DNA of 64,000 bases from Brevibacillus brevis NBRC 100599 (lineage in GTDB: Bacteria > Bacillota > Bacilli > Brevibacillales > Brevibacillaceae): NCBI RefSeq assembly GCF_000010165.1, contig NC_012491.1:4276001-4340000 (forward strand). Reading direction: 5' to 3'. Under the pieces are notes generated by a model. It ran no database searches. It was given only the letters and a program-made list of their open reading frames with translations, and had not been told where the DNA came from. Positions 48,240 to 57,558 of this stretch are shown here, piece after piece. Made by a program: the position numbers and the translations under genes. How positions within the stretch are numbered: the stretch's first letter is position 1; each line of letters starts with the position of its first letter.

Positions 48240-51200
48240 ATGAAAAAGAGAAAAATCAATCGCCTACTGGTAGCAAACCGCGGTGAGATCGCCATTCGGA
48301 TCTTTCGTGCGGCAACGGAGCTCGGCATACGTACGGTAGCCGTCTACTCCGAGCAGGACAACGTTTCTATCCATCGCTTCAAGGCTGACGAGTCTTACTT
48401 GGTCGGAGCGGGAAAAGGGCCTATTGAGGCTTACCTTGATATCGAAAGTATCATCGAAATTGCCAAGCGCAACGATATCGATGCCATTCACCCGGGCTAC
48501 GGATTTCTTGCTGAAAATGCTGATTTTGCAAAGCGCTGCCAAGAGGAAGGCATTATTTTCATTGGACCATCCCCTGAGCTGATCGACAAATTCGGGGACA
48601 AGGTAGAAGCCCGTCGTCTTGCGATTGAAGCGGGAATCCCAGTCATTCCAGGCACTCCGGAGCCAATCGAAACACTCCAAGAGGCGCTTCTCTTTGCCAA
48701 AGAATACGGCTACCCCATCATTATTAAAGGCGTATCTGGTGGCGGAGGCCGTGGCATGCGTATCGTCCGCAGTCAGGAGGAATTACAAGATTCGTTAGAT
48801 CGTGCCCGTTCCGAGGCCCGCTCTTCCTTCGGCAATGCCAAGGTGTATTTGGAGCGATACTTGGAACAGCCCAAACACATCGAGGTCCAAATTCTCGGTG
48901 ACAACCACGGAAACATCGTCCATCTGTATGAGCGCGATTGCTCTGTTCAACGGCGCCATCAAAAAGTGGTCGAAGTAGCACCGAGCCTATCGTTGGATGA
49001 CAAGCTGCGTGAAGATATTTGCCAGGCTGCTCTCACTCTCATGAAAAAAGCCGGTTATTCGAACGCAGGGACTGTCGAGTTTTTGTTAACGCCGGACAAG
49101 CGTTTTTATTTTATAGAAGTCAACCCACGCATTCAGGTAGAGCATACCATCACGGAGCTCATCACTGGCATCGACATTGTTCAGTCGCAGATTCGCGTAG
49201 CCGAGGGCCATCCCCTCTCCGATGAGGAGATTGGCATCCGATCCCAGAGTGATATCCAGATGAGTGGTTTTGCCATCCAATGCCGCGTCACGACAGAAGA
49301 CGCTGAAAACAACTTCCTGCCAGATGCCGGTCGCTTGTCCGCCTGGCGTTCCGGTGGAGGCTTCGGCGTAAGGCTGGATGGAGGCAATGGTTATCCGGGC
49401 GCGATCATCACACCGTTCTATGACTCGCTACTGGTCAAAATCTCCACGTATGGCACGAGCTTCGATCAAGCGGCTCGCAAAATGCTGCGAACTTTGCGTG
49501 AGTTCCGGATTCGTGGTGTGAAAACGAACCTGCCGTTTTTGGAAAATGTCGTGACACATCCTGATTTTTTGAGTGGCAACTACGATACGTCGTTTATTGA
49601 CACCAAACCAGAGCTATTCATCTTCCCTGGCCGTCAAGACCGGGGTACCAAATTACTATCTTATATCGGAGATACGATTGTCAACGGATATCCCGGTCTC
49701 CAGAAATCGGAGAAAAAGCCGCACTTCGACTCGCCTCGCATCCCGCGGACACCATTTACCCAGCCATATCCGGACGGCACCAAGCAAATTCTGGACAAAG
49801 AAGGTGCCGACGGTCTGGTACGCTGGATTCAGGCGCAGAAACAGGTGCTCGTCACGGACACGACATTCCGCGATGCCCACCAGTCTTTGTTTGCAACGCG
49901 TGTGCGCACCTACGATCTCGCCTCCATTGCAGAGGCGACAGGCAAGCTCGGTTCTGGCCTTTTCTCGCTGGAGATGTGGGGCGGTGCCACTTTTGACACG
50001 ACCATGCGCTTTTTGCAGGAATCTCCCTGGGAGCGGCTACAAATTCTCCGCCAGCGCATACCGAATGTCCTGTTCCAAATGCTCTTGCGCGGAGCAAATG
50101 GCGTAGGCTACACCAACTACCCGGATAATGTGATTCACTCCTTCGTCAAAGCATCTGCCGAAAATGGCATTGATGTCTTCCGGATCTTTGACAGCCTGAA
50201 CTGGCTTCCTGGAATGCAAACAGCCATTGAAGCCGTTCGTGAATCTGGCAAGGTAGCCGAAGCAGCGATTTGCTACACCGGAGATATTCTCGACCCGACC
50301 AAGACCAAGTACAGCTTGGCCTACTATGTCAATCTGGCAAAAGAATTGGAAAAAGCAGGTGCCCATATTCTCGCGATCAAGGATATGGCCGGTCTTTTGA
50401 AGCCGTATGCTGCTTATTCGCTCGTCTCTGCCTTAAAACAAGAAATCAGCATTCCGATCCATCTGCACACTCACGATACGTCTGGAAACGCTGGAGCCAT
50501 GCTTCTGAAAGCGATCGAAGCAGGCGTGGATATCGTCGATGCTTGCGTCAGCTCCATGTCTGGACTCACTTCCCAGCCAAGCTTGAACGGGTTGATCGCA
50601 ACCCTTGCCCATACGGAGCGTGAGACGGGCTTATCTCTTGAATCGTTCAACAAGCTGTCTGATTACTGGGAAGATGTACGTCCGTACTACCAAGGCTTTG
50701 AAAGCGGCATGAAGGCGAGCAACACGGAGGTATACGTTCACGAAATGCCAGGCGGACAATATACCAATCTGGAGCAGCAAGCCAAAGCCGTTGGTCTGGA
50801 AGGCCGTTGGGACGAAGTAAAGCAGATGTATGCTGTGGTCAATCAAATGTGTGGTGACATCGTAAAAGTGACCCCTTCTTCCAAGGTCGTCGGGGATATG
50901 GCGCTGTTCATGGTCCAAAACAACTTGAATGAAGAAAACATTTGGGAGAAAGGAACACGCCTCGACTTTCCGGATTCCGTCATTCAATTTTTCCAAGGGT
51001 ATCTTGGCCAACCGCCAGGCGGATTCCCGAAGGAGCTACAGGAACTCGTGCTAAAAGGCCGCGATGCCTTTACTACACGTCCTGGCGAATTGCTCGCACC
51101 CATTGACTTTACGCAAGTTGCTGCTGAGCTGGAAGCCAAAATCGGACGTGAGCCCAGTCATTTAGACATCCTGTCCTATATCATGTATCCGCAGGTTTAT

Positions 51201-51686
51201 TTGCAATTTGAACAACGCCTGAAGGAATACGGCGACCTGTCCGTTTTGGATACAGGAACGTTTTTCTACGGATTGCGTCCAGGTGAAGAAACTGCCATTA
51301 CGATCGAGCGCGGTAAAACACTGATTATCAAGCTGGTCGCAGTCGGCGAGCTTCATCCAGATGGCCGTCGCATCATCTATTTTGAATTGAACGGACAGCC
51401 ACGTGAACTCTTCATCCGTGACCAATCCGCAAAAGTCTCTGAACTGATCCGCCGAAAAGCAGAAGCACAAAACCCTGCCCACCTCGGTGCCTCTATGCCA
51501 GGAAAAGTGCTCAAGGTGCTTGTAGCAGAAGGTGACAAGGTGCGTAAAGGCGAGCATCTTTTGGTGAGTGAAGCGATGAAAATGGAGACGACGATTCAGG
51601 CCCCACTCGACGGAAAAATTAAAGCCGTCTATGTGAAAGCAGGTGAAGCCATTCAAACTGGTGATCTGCTCATTGAAATGGAGTAG
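48240..51686 (+). CDS. pyc: Pyruvate carboxylase
   Basis: 1148 aa, full family length, ribosome-binding site GGGGGAGAG. In order: biotin carboxylase domain (about 1-455; LLVANRGEIAIRIFRAATEL, ATP-grasp loop IIKGVSGGGGRGMRIV near 160, VNPRIQVEHTITE near 298), carboxyltransferase TIM barrel (about 530-850; DTTFRDAHQSLFATRVRTYD, HLHTHDTSGN metal site), PYC oligomerisation domain, and C-terminal biotinyl domain with SEAMKMET (biotinylated Lys1114). It makes oxaloacetate from pyruvate, bicarbonate and ATP, refilling the TCA cycle. Confidence 0.98.
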   Translation: MKKRKINRLLVANRGEIAIRIFRAATELGIRTVAVYSEQDNVSIHRFKADESYLVGAGKGPIEAYLDIESIIEIAKRNDIDAIHPGYGFLAENADFAKRCQEEGIIFIGPSPELIDKFGDKVEARRLAIEAGIPVIPGTPEPIETLQEALLFAKEYGYPIIIKGVSGGGGRGMRIVRSQEELQDSLDRARSEARSSFGNAKVYLERYLEQPKHIEVQILGDNHGNIVHLYERDCSVQRRHQKVVEVAPSLSLDDKLREDICQAALTLMKKAGYSNAGTVEFLLTPDKRFYFIEVNPRIQVEHTITELITGIDIVQSQIRVAEGHPLSDEEIGIRSQSDIQMSGFAIQCRVTTEDAENNFLPDAGRLSAWRSGGGFGVRLDGGNGYPGAIITPFYDSLLVKISTYGTSFDQAARKMLRTLREFRIRGVKTNLPFLENVVTHPDFLSGNYDTSFIDTKPELFIFPGRQDRGTKLLSYIGDTIVNGYPGLQKSEKKPHFDSPRIPRTPFTQPYPDGTKQILDKEGADGLVRWIQAQKQVLVTDTTFRDAHQSLFATRVRTYDLASIAEATGKLGSGLFSLEMWGGATFDTTMRFLQESPWERLQILRQRIPNVLFQMLLRGANGVGYTNYPDNVIHSFVKASAENGIDVFRIFDSLNWLPGMQTAIEAVRESGKVAEAAICYTGDILDPTKTKYSLAYYVNLAKELEKAGAHILAIKDMAGLLKPYAAYSLVSALKQEISIPIHLHTHDTSGNAGAMLLKAIEAGVDIVDACVSSMSGLTSQPSLNGLIATLAHTERETGLSLESFNKLSDYWEDVRPYYQGFESGMKASNTEVYVHEMPGGQYTNLEQQAKAVGLEGRWDEVKQMYAVVNQMCGDIVKVTPSSKVVGDMALFMVQNNLNEENIWEKGTRLDFPDSVIQFFQGYLGQPPGGFPKELQELVLKGRDAFTTRPGELLAPIDFTQVAAELEAKIGREPSHLDILSYIMYPQVYLQFEQRLKEYGDLSVLDTGTFFYGLRPGEETAITIERGKTLIIKLVAVGELHPDGRRIIYFELNGQPRELFIRDQSAKVSELIRRKAEAQNPAHLGASMPGKVLKVLVAEGDKVRKGEHLLVSEAMKMETTIQAPLDGKIKAVYVKAGEAIQTGDLLIEME

Positions 51687-51700
51687 GCATCGTCTATAAT
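51673..51700 (+). promoter_or_regulatory. Predicted sigma-A promoter of the 51760 gene
   Basis: -35 TTGAAA (51673-51678), 16-base spacer, -10 TATAAT (51695-51700). The -35 element lies inside the last codons of pyc, suggesting independent transcription of the next gene. Confidence 0.6.
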
Positions 51701-51759
51701 AGGAGATAGTAAATTGTCCCTGGGGATTCATTCCATTTGCTTGTGAGGAGGTGACCGAC

Positions 51760-52446
51760 ATGAAAACGAATCGAGTCAGCCATGTTCCATTTACGCAGCG
51801 GGTAGGCCGCTATCATTCCCATATGCTTCAGGCAAAATTAAGCACGCCAGTGAATCCGATTCTCAGTTTTAATTTGCAGCCGTATTACACTCGCCAGCAG
51901 CAATGGACAACGGAGCTGTCTGATTCCTTATCGCGTCTGTACCGGTTTTCCTCAGATTTGGAGAAGAGTGCTCGCGAATTTATTGCTGCGGGAAAAGATG
52001 ACGAGGCTGGAACTGACATTGAGCGATTACAGGAGCACACACACTCGCTAGTAAGTAAATACAATCGTCTGCAGCTGTTGCTTGCCGAAAAAGCAAATAC
52101 GTTAACGACGCAAAAGCTGGATGCATTCGCTCAAGTCGCAAAAGACGAAGAGGAAAAACTCCAAACGTTTGGAATCAAGCTGTTACCAGATGGACAATTG
52201 GAAATGGACGATGAGAAATGGCTGGAGGCCGTACAGACCAGCGATGTGGACTATACAACTACAATGGAGCGTGTAGCCCAAGCATTCAGAGCAAGTACAT
52301 TGGGATTGCAAAGCAAACCCCTTGGCTCCTTTTCACGTTACTACGAAGAAGCGATGGCCCTCCATCCTTATATCGCCTCATCCAGCTCTAGCCTTCATTA
52401 TCAACATGCTGCGAAGACAGGCTTGTATGTAAACGAACGCTGGTAA
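51760..52446 (+). CDS. Hypothetical protein, distantly FliD-like
   Basis: 228 aa from ATG 51760 behind GAGGAGGTGACC; an in-frame GTG at 51751 overlaps that site. Mostly helical. LSDSLSRLYRFSSDLEKSAR and VSKYNRLQLLLAEKANTLTT are followed by FGIKLLPDGQLEMDDEKWLE, a pattern that recalls the C-terminal region of flagellar cap protein FliD (short strand, then Gly-x-Leu-x-Leu-Asp-Glu). No other flagellar gene is near, so this is only a resemblance. No signal peptide. Confidence 0.6.
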   Translation: MKTNRVSHVPFTQRVGRYHSHMLQAKLSTPVNPILSFNLQPYYTRQQQWTTELSDSLSRLYRFSSDLEKSAREFIAAGKDDEAGTDIERLQEHTHSLVSKYNRLQLLLAEKANTLTTQKLDAFAQVAKDEEEKLQTFGIKLLPDGQLEMDDEKWLEAVQTSDVDYTTTMERVAQAFRASTLGLQSKPLGSFSRYYEEAMALHPYIASSSSSLHYQHAAKTGLYVNERW

Positions 52447-52464
52447 TGCCATACGCCTCTTATT

Positions 52465-52503
52465 GAAAAAACAGGTATGCCCTTATGGAGCATACCTGTT
52501 TTG
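52465..52503. terminator. Bidirectional terminator
   Basis: AAAACAGGTATGC pairs with GCATACCTGTTTT around a nine-base loop; serves the hypothetical gene and the convergent gerW. Confidence 0.9.
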
Positions 52504-52511
52504 TGTATGTT

Positions 52512-52997
52512 TTACTTTCGATCCATAAGGTCTTCCAAATCTTGTTCTTCTGCTCCGGCAATAATCGTCGTATTGGAATAAACAGGAGTATCATCCGATT
52601 TGGTAAACATCCCCTGAACCTTATCCACGATTTGCGGAACAGAATCCAAAATCCGGTCGTAGAGATGGGTCGTATTTTCAAGCGGAATCGAACGAATTCC
52701 TTGTTTGCCAACGACCAAGAAAGCTACAGGTGTGATGGAAACACCGCCCCCACTCCCCCCTCCAAATGGGTTAGCAGTATGTTCATGCTGTTGAGTGTGT
52801 TGGTGCCCATTATGATGGTGATCGTATTGGAACTCACTACCCCCGGCCGCGAAACCAAATCCTACCTTGGAGATCGGAAGAATGACACTACCATCAGGTG
52901 TCTCAACAGGATCACCAATGATTGTATTCACGTCCACCATTTGCTTGAGATTTTCCATCGCTGTTCTCATCAGGCCTTGAATCGGGTGGTCTGCCAT
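52512..52997 (-). CDS. gerW: Spore germination protein GerW (YtfJ)
   Basis: 161 aa. HPIQGLMRTAMENLKQMVDV at the start and TIIGDPVETPDGSVILPISKVGFGFAAGGSEF, including the conserved GxGxA/GGG region, are the Spore_YtfJ signature; a His-rich insert (about residues 65-80) and a Gly-rich stretch GGGSGGGVSITPVAFLVVG follow. In Bacillus the protein is forespore-made and needed for normal germination with some germinants. It lies downstream of ytfI as in B. subtilis. A weak sigma-F-like element (GGGAATGATA near 53033-53042) is in the gap. Confidence 0.93.
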   Translation of the reverse strand: MADHPIQGLMRTAMENLKQMVDVNTIIGDPVETPDGSVILPISKVGFGFAAGGSEFQYDHHHNGHQHTQQHEHTANPFGGGSGGGVSITPVAFLVVGKQGIRSIPLENTTHLYDRILDSVPQIVDKVQGMFTKSDDTPVYSNTTIIAGAEEQDLEDLMDRK

Positions 52998-53105
52998 ATT
53001 TGTCGCTCCTCCTTCCTATCTGTTTCATGTTTTATCATTCCCCCAACAAATCCGGAGCATGTACCCTGTACAAAGGAATAAATATGTTTGGTACCACATT
53101 TATTT

Positions 53106-53765
53106 TTAGGCACGCGTCGGTGCAGCTTGCCATTTTCGCTGCTTACTTTTTCGAATCCGCAGAAAAACTTTCAACGCGTAGAAAACGAACTGCCCCAAAT
53201 AAAAATGCAACACCGCTTGAACTTTCGTATGTAGAAGTGCTTGGTTCCAGACAGGCTGTACACTCATGGCTGGCATCGTCTGTAAGGAGATGGAGTGGGA
53301 GAGGATTCCTACAATCAGGCTTTTCACACCCCAGATCAGTCCTGTCAGCGCCCCTGTTTCAGCCGCCTGACCTGTGCCTAACAACGTATGCCATTCTAAT
53401 TTCGTACAACGAACTTGTTTGAACAGGTCTTTTAGCAAAGGCAGCAAGTCACGAACTCTTTCCAGCACATCCCGATAATTCCGGTACCATTTTTTCACTT
53501 GCCTGCGCGTAAAATCCTTGACCTTTTCCCGAAGCTTGCTTCCATGCTGGATTGTTTCCACCTTTGCGACAAGCTCAGGCCCAGCTTCTGTCATTTTCAA
53601 AAGGAGAATGGGTATTTCGTATTTCCTGCGAATGATACCCCAAGCTGCTATCGTAATTTCCAATTGATCATCTTCGCCCTCGCGACTGTAAAAACACGTC
53701 AATTTTATTGGCGTGATCACTAGTAGGACAAATAAACCAAGCAATCCTAACAACACCCATACCAT
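53106..53765 (-). CDS. ytfI: DUF2953 protein (YtfI-like)
   Basis: 219 aa. One N-terminal membrane helix (WVLLGLLGLFVLLVITPIKL) is followed by a cytoplasmic or forespore-facing domain with ITIAAWGIIRRKYEIPILLL and VRDLLPLLKDLFKQVRCTKL, EWHTLLGTGQAAETGALTGL, the DUF2953 pattern. Preceding gerW in the same orientation matches the conserved ytfI-ytfJ arrangement of sporulating Bacilli, so a sporulation role is likely. Confidence 0.87.
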   Translation of the reverse strand: MVWVLLGLLGLFVLLVITPIKLTCFYSREGEDDQLEITIAAWGIIRRKYEIPILLLKMTEAGPELVAKVETIQHGSKLREKVKDFTRRQVKKWYRNYRDVLERVRDLLPLLKDLFKQVRCTKLEWHTLLGTGQAAETGALTGLIWGVKSLIVGILSHSISLQTMPAMSVQPVWNQALLHTKVQAVLHFYLGQFVFYALKVFLRIRKSKQRKWQAAPTRA

Positions 53766-53831
53766 GAAAAAATCCCACCCCTTCCACGTTAGTATGAGTG
53801 GAAAGAGCAGGAAATATGTTCAGCATTTTTA

Positions 53832-54800
53832 TTAATCAAGCACGTATACTTTGACGCCTTTTTGCAGGCCATGATTTTCAGCTTCGTTCAATGTCGGAAG
53901 ATACAGATCCACATGGCGTTGCTTAACCGCACCACCGATATCAGCTGCCACTGCATAGCCGTAACCATCGATGTACAGGTGTTTACCAAGCGGAATGACA
54001 TTTGGATCAACCGCTACAACACCTTCGCGCAGTGGATACTCTAAATACGACAGGATCTTGTCGTTCGTATAGCTGTAAGCAGTCGTCTGTACCGTTAATT
54101 CCTGGCGAAAAGGTGTTCCGTTGGCGAGGGCTTTTGTCGTTTTCGGCTTACCCGGAAGCAAGCCAAGGGCCGCGTATGTGGCTGCTTCGGCTCTCGTCAT
54201 ATACTTGTTCGGTTTTAATGTACCGTCCTCATAGGCACTCATTAACCCGTTTTGCATGGCGTAAACGAGTGGGCGTTGCTCTTTCTCGTTTACATTGCTT
54301 CCATCCGCGTATTGGTTCAATGTCTGGATCGTCGTAGACCACTTCAAGTTATTGACTACTCCGCTGTCCCCCATCGTTCTTACCAGAATAGAGGCGAGCT
54401 CTGCTCTTTTTACGGGAGCATCCGGATGTAGGTACAGGTAATTCCCCTGCTTTTGCCCATGGACAATTCCCAGTCGATAGGCCGTTTCGGCATAGGACGA
54501 CAGCCAGCTGTTTGCCGGTACGTCCGCAAAGGATGATTGCTTGTTACCAAGAGGTTCAATTCCTTTGGCATTCACAAACATCGTAAGCAGTTCACCCAAT
54601 GTCACGTTGTCATCAGGTCGAAAATATTCGTTTTGACCAATTACGTTGGCTATGTATAATTGATTGATTTGTTGTTCTGCCCAATGGCCGCTAATGTCTA
54701 CATAAGGTGTTTCGTTCATGTGAGTTGTTTCTGCCTCGACAACTGGTGTACCTATGAGCATAAAGGCTACCAGCGAGGCAAGGATCATCCGTTTCTTCAT
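53832..54800 (-). CDS. Secreted SLH-repeat and 3D-domain protein (putative peptidoglycan lytic enzyme)
   Basis: About 322 aa from the second of two adjacent ATGs, six bases after GGAGG. A signal peptide (MILASLVAFMLIGTPVVEA) precedes about three S-layer homology repeats (YVDISGHWAEQQINQLYIAN and NVIGQNEYFRPDDNVTLGEL near residues 35-90, SSFADVPANSWLSSYAETAY, YADGSNVNEKEQRPLVYAMQ). The C-terminal 3D domain shows VVAVDPNVIPLGKHLYIDGY and GYAVAADIGGAVKQRHVDLY with the three Asp that form the MltA-like active site. It would bind the wall polymer by SLH repeats and may cut peptidoglycan. Brevibacillus-type S-layer biology fits. Confidence 0.87.
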   Translation of the reverse strand: MKKRMILASLVAFMLIGTPVVEAETTHMNETPYVDISGHWAEQQINQLYIANVIGQNEYFRPDDNVTLGELLTMFVNAKGIEPLGNKQSSFADVPANSWLSSYAETAYRLGIVHGQKQGNYLYLHPDAPVKRAELASILVRTMGDSGVVNNLKWSTTIQTLNQYADGSNVNEKEQRPLVYAMQNGLMSAYEDGTLKPNKYMTRAEAATYAALGLLPGKPKTTKALANGTPFRQELTVQTTAYSYTNDKILSYLEYPLREGVVAVDPNVIPLGKHLYIDGYGYAVAADIGGAVKQRHVDLYLPTLNEAENHGLQKGVKVYVLD

Positions 54801-54887
54801 CATCAACCTCCATAGGGAAATATGCGAATCCTTTCGTATCATTTTATCGAACTATTTTGCAAAAACAATGAACAATAGTTTCCAATG

Positions 54888-54936
54888 AAAAGGAAAGCCC
54901 TCGAACAGCATCATGACAAAGACTGTTTCAAGGGCT
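54888..54936 (-). terminator. Terminator of the SleB-like gene
   Basis: GCCCT..AACAG pairs with CTGTT..AGGGC on the minus strand, with a loop of about 14 bases, followed by TTTCCTTTT. Confidence 0.7.
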
Positions 54937-54949
54937 GCATAAACAATGG

Positions 54950-55597
54950 TTACACGGCAAAAATGTGTTTGCCGATCTTCTTCACTTGTGTACGGGACCA
55001 AATCCAATCGGAGGTCGCTGTAACAGGGTTAAAGTAGTAAAGAGAATGGTTGCTTGGGTCCCATCCTCGCACGGCATCCCAAGCTGCCCGGTAAGCAGTC
55101 TTGTTAGGAGTCATCCAGAATTGTCCATCATCTACAGCGGTAAACGCTAATGGCTCAAAGATGACACCCGCAAGCGTATCGGGGAAGTTTTTGGACTGAA
55201 CACGGTTCAACGCAACCGCAGCTACTGCTACTTGGCCCTCATAAGGTTCTCCGCGTGCTTCCGAATAAACCAGCTGCGCCAGCATCTGCATTTCCGCTTT
55301 ATTTACCGACACTTTCTTGAGAACGCGCCATGTATTTGGACCAGTGATACCGTCAATCCGTAATCCGTATGCTTTTTGAAACTGTCTGACGGCCTTTGTT
55401 GTATTCGCTCCGTAAATGCCATCCAATTTGTCATCGTAGTAACCCAGCATCTGCAAGCGATACTGCAAATCCCATACATCCCCGTTCACACTACCACGCT
55501 GAATCTGTGTAGCTGCCAGGGAGTCGGCCGGGAAAATAAACGCTACAGCCATAAAGGCAGCAAGCAAGGTTGTTACTACTTTCTTGCTCCACCACAT
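54950..55597 (-). CDS. SleB/CwlJ-type cell wall hydrolase with peptidoglycan-binding domain
   Basis: 215 aa behind AAAGGAGGG. Signal peptide (VVTTLLAAFMAVAFIFPADS), peptidoglycan-binding domain at about 34-93 (GDVWDLQYRLQMLGYYDDKL, YGANTTKAVRQFQKAYGLRI) and the Hydrolase_2 domain with LAQLVYSEARGEPYEGQVAV (catalytic Glu113). FNPVTATSDWIWSRTQVKKI ends the domain. Same domain order as SleB but shorter, and no ypeB follows. It may be a germination-time or sporulation-time cortex-lytic transglycosylase, or a YkvT-like hydrolase. Confidence 0.87.
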   Translation of the reverse strand: MWWSKKVVTTLLAAFMAVAFIFPADSLAATQIQRGSVNGDVWDLQYRLQMLGYYDDKLDGIYGANTTKAVRQFQKAYGLRIDGITGPNTWRVLKKVSVNKAEMQMLAQLVYSEARGEPYEGQVAVAAVALNRVQSKNFPDTLAGVIFEPLAFTAVDDGQFWMTPNKTAYRAAWDAVRGWDPSNHSLYYFNPVTATSDWIWSRTQVKKIGKHIFAV

Positions 55598-55691
55598 AAA
55601 TTGTACCCTCCTTTACCCAACCCATTCTACAAGTTGGCGAAAGTAGGTTCAATTCAATTATTTTGGCACAAGTGGCAATATGTACCTGCCT

Positions 55692-56042
55692 CTATCCTTT
55701 AGGTCGGAACATGACTGCCATGATAAATCCGAAGACGATGGCTGCTGAAATACCCGCACTCGTCACTTCAAAAATGCCGGTAATGATGCCAATGACTCCA
55801 TGCTTCTCCGCTTCCGCCATTGCCCCGTGCACGAGTGCATTTCCAAAGCTCGTGATTGGTACTGTTGCTCCTGCTCCAGCAAAATTAACCAGTGGCTCGT
55901 ATAGACCGAATCCGTCTAGCACTGCCCCTGTGACAACAAGAGAGGACATCGTATGAGCAGGTGTGAGCTTGACGACATCCATGAGAAATTGACCGATTAA
56001 GCAAATCGTTCCTCCTACGAGAAACGCCCACAAAAACATCAT
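55692..56042 (-). CDS. spoVAE: Stage V sporulation protein AE (SpoVAEb)
   Basis: 116 aa from ATG 56042, four bases after spoVAD and behind GGAGAG. Hydrophobic throughout, with the SpoVAE pattern [20 protein letters not shown] and [40 protein letters not shown]. An inner-forespore-membrane channel component for calcium-dipicolinate transport during sporulation and germination. It shares the fold of SpoVAC, whose matching GAG(T/A)xVPITxF motif is found in both. Last gene of the operon. Confidence 0.93.
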   Translation of the reverse strand: MMFLWAFLVGGTICLIGQFLMDVVKLTPAHTMSSLVVTGAVLDGFGLYEPLVNFAGAGATVPITSFGNALVHGAMAEAEKHGVIGIITGIFEVTSAGISAAIVFGFIMAVMFRPKG

Positions 56043-56046
56043 GGTA

Positions 56047-57063
56047 TCACTCTCCAAGTTGCTCCGACTCAACAGCCACGGCATGCGCGATGCAAGGAAT
56101 GCTTTCTCCCTGCTGGAAGGTCAATGGAGATAAGAGGGCTCCCGTCGCAACCAGCAAGATCCGCTTCCACTCTCCTTGCTTCATCCGCCGTAGTAGATGC
56201 CCGTAGGTCACTGTAGCGATACAGCCACATCCGCTCCCCCCCGACCACACATTCGGATTTTCTCCATAAATGAGTTTCCCACAATCGACATAACGCTCTA
56301 GTGGGATATGCATGTGATGCTTGGGCAGTAGCTCAGATAAAATGGCATGGCCCGTTCGTCCTAAATCGCCTGTTACGATCAAATCATAATGGTCGTGAGG
56401 GAGCTGAAAGTCACGGAAATGCGACTCAATCGTGGATAATGCGGCTGGTGCCATCGCTGCTCCCATATTGAATGGGTCTGTCAATCCCATATCGACTACA
56501 TGCCCGATGGTAGCTCCCGCAATCCGCAGCCCCTTACCTTGACTGGCTACAACAGCAGCCCCTGCTCCCGTCACTGTCCATTGTGCCGTAGGGGGCTTCT
56601 GGGAGCCGTACTCTGTTGGATACCGATATTGCTTTTCCGCAGCCCCATTGTGACTGGAGGTAGCAGCCAAGACGTAATCAGCAGCTTGACTATTTACCAT
56701 GAGAGCAGCCAAGGCCAAGCCTTCCATCGCTGTTGAGCACGCACCGAAAATCCCCAGGAACGGTATCGAAAGCGTCCGGGCCGAAAAGCTCGCAGATATG
56801 ATCTGGTTCATTAAATCCCCGGCAAGCATAAAGTTTATTTGCTCTTTTGTGAGACCCGCTTTCTCCACCGCTTTCGAGCACGCTTCTTCCAGCAGGACTT
56901 TCTCCGCTTTTTCCCAGCTGTCTTGTCCAATCATCAAGTCACCGTGCAGGATATCAAAGTCTTCGGCTAACGGTCCCTTAGCCTCAAAAGGCCCACCAAT
57001 CGCAGCGTGCCCGAGAATGACAGGTTTTAAAGGAAAGACCCAAGACTGATGACCTTGGCGCAT
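56047..57063 (-). CDS. spoVAD: Stage V sporulation protein AD
   Basis: 338 aa, a thiolase-fold protein: [20 protein letters not shown] at the start, [20 protein letters not shown] near 118 containing the thiolase-like Cys, [20 protein letters not shown] near 155, [20 protein letters not shown] near 240 and [20 protein letters not shown] near 285. SpoVAD binds dipicolinic acid and is essential for its uptake into the forespore. Starts three bases after spoVAC. Confidence 0.96.
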   Translation of the reverse strand: MRQGHQSWVFPLKPVILGHAAIGGPFEAKGPLAEDFDILHGDLMIGQDSWEKAEKVLLEEACSKAVEKAGLTKEQINFMLAGDLMNQIISASFSARTLSIPFLGIFGACSTAMEGLALAALMVNSQAADYVLAATSSHNGAAEKQYRYPTEYGSQKPPTAQWTVTGAGAAVVASQGKGLRIAGATIGHVVDMGLTDPFNMGAAMAPAALSTIESHFRDFQLPHDHYDLIVTGDLGRTGHAILSELLPKHHMHIPLERYVDCGKLIYGENPNVWSGGSGCGCIATVTYGHLLRRMKQGEWKRILLVATGALLSPLTFQQGESIPCIAHAVAVESEQLGE

Positions 57064-57066
57064 CCG

Positions 57067-57540
57067 TCAGCCTCCCATCGTAAACAATGTTTTGATCAAG
57101 CCAATGACAAATGCCGCCGCCACTCCAAACACAATCACTGACCCCGCGAGCTTGAACATGTTACCGCCGACTCCCAGCACAAATCCTTCGCTGCGATGCT
57201 CAATGGCCGCAGATGCTATCGAGTTGGCAAAACCTGTAACTGGCACACTCGTACCTGCCCCAGCCCATTGGGCAATCCGGTCATATAGTCCTAGACCGGT
57301 CAACAGAGCAGAAAGAAGGATCAAGACAGCTACTGTAGGATTCCCAGCGGTTTTCTCCGTAAAATCGAAGTAATGAATGAACATTTCTTGTATCCCTTGC
57401 CCGATCATACAAATGCCCCCACCCACTAAGAATGCCCGGGTAAAATTGCGCAATAGCGGTTGCCGAGGCTCGTGCGTCTTTGCCAATTGCTGATATTCTT
57501 GCTGGACGGGGGTCAGCTTTTTCTTTTTTTGGTCTGCCAT
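57067..57540 (-). CDS. spoVAC: Stage V sporulation protein AC
   Basis: 157 aa behind AAAGGAGTGAG. Four hydrophobic segments; FLVGGGICMIGQGIQEMFIH, ALLTGLGLYDRIAQWAGAGT and SVPVTGFANSIASAAIEHRS are diagnostic. SpoVAC forms the mechanosensitive-type channel for calcium dipicolinate in the inner spore membrane. It follows the DUF421-DUF1657 gene by 18 bases and shares an operon with it. Confidence 0.96.
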   Translation of the reverse strand: MADQKKKKLTPVQQEYQQLAKTHEPRQPLLRNFTRAFLVGGGICMIGQGIQEMFIHYFDFTEKTAGNPTVAVLILLSALLTGLGLYDRIAQWAGAGTSVPVTGFANSIASAAIEHRSEGFVLGVGGNMFKLAGSVIVFGVAAAFVIGLIKTLFTMGG

Positions 57541-57558
57541 GTCTCACTCACTCCTTTT

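Noticed and set aside
48264..51761. Multiple long antisense and out-of-frame ORFs within pyc
   Set aside because: Typical shadow frames of a high-confidence 1148-codon gene; no ribosome-binding sites.
51162..51761. A 199-codon minus-strand frame at the end of pyc
   Set aside because: Antisense to the biotinyl domain; no start signal.
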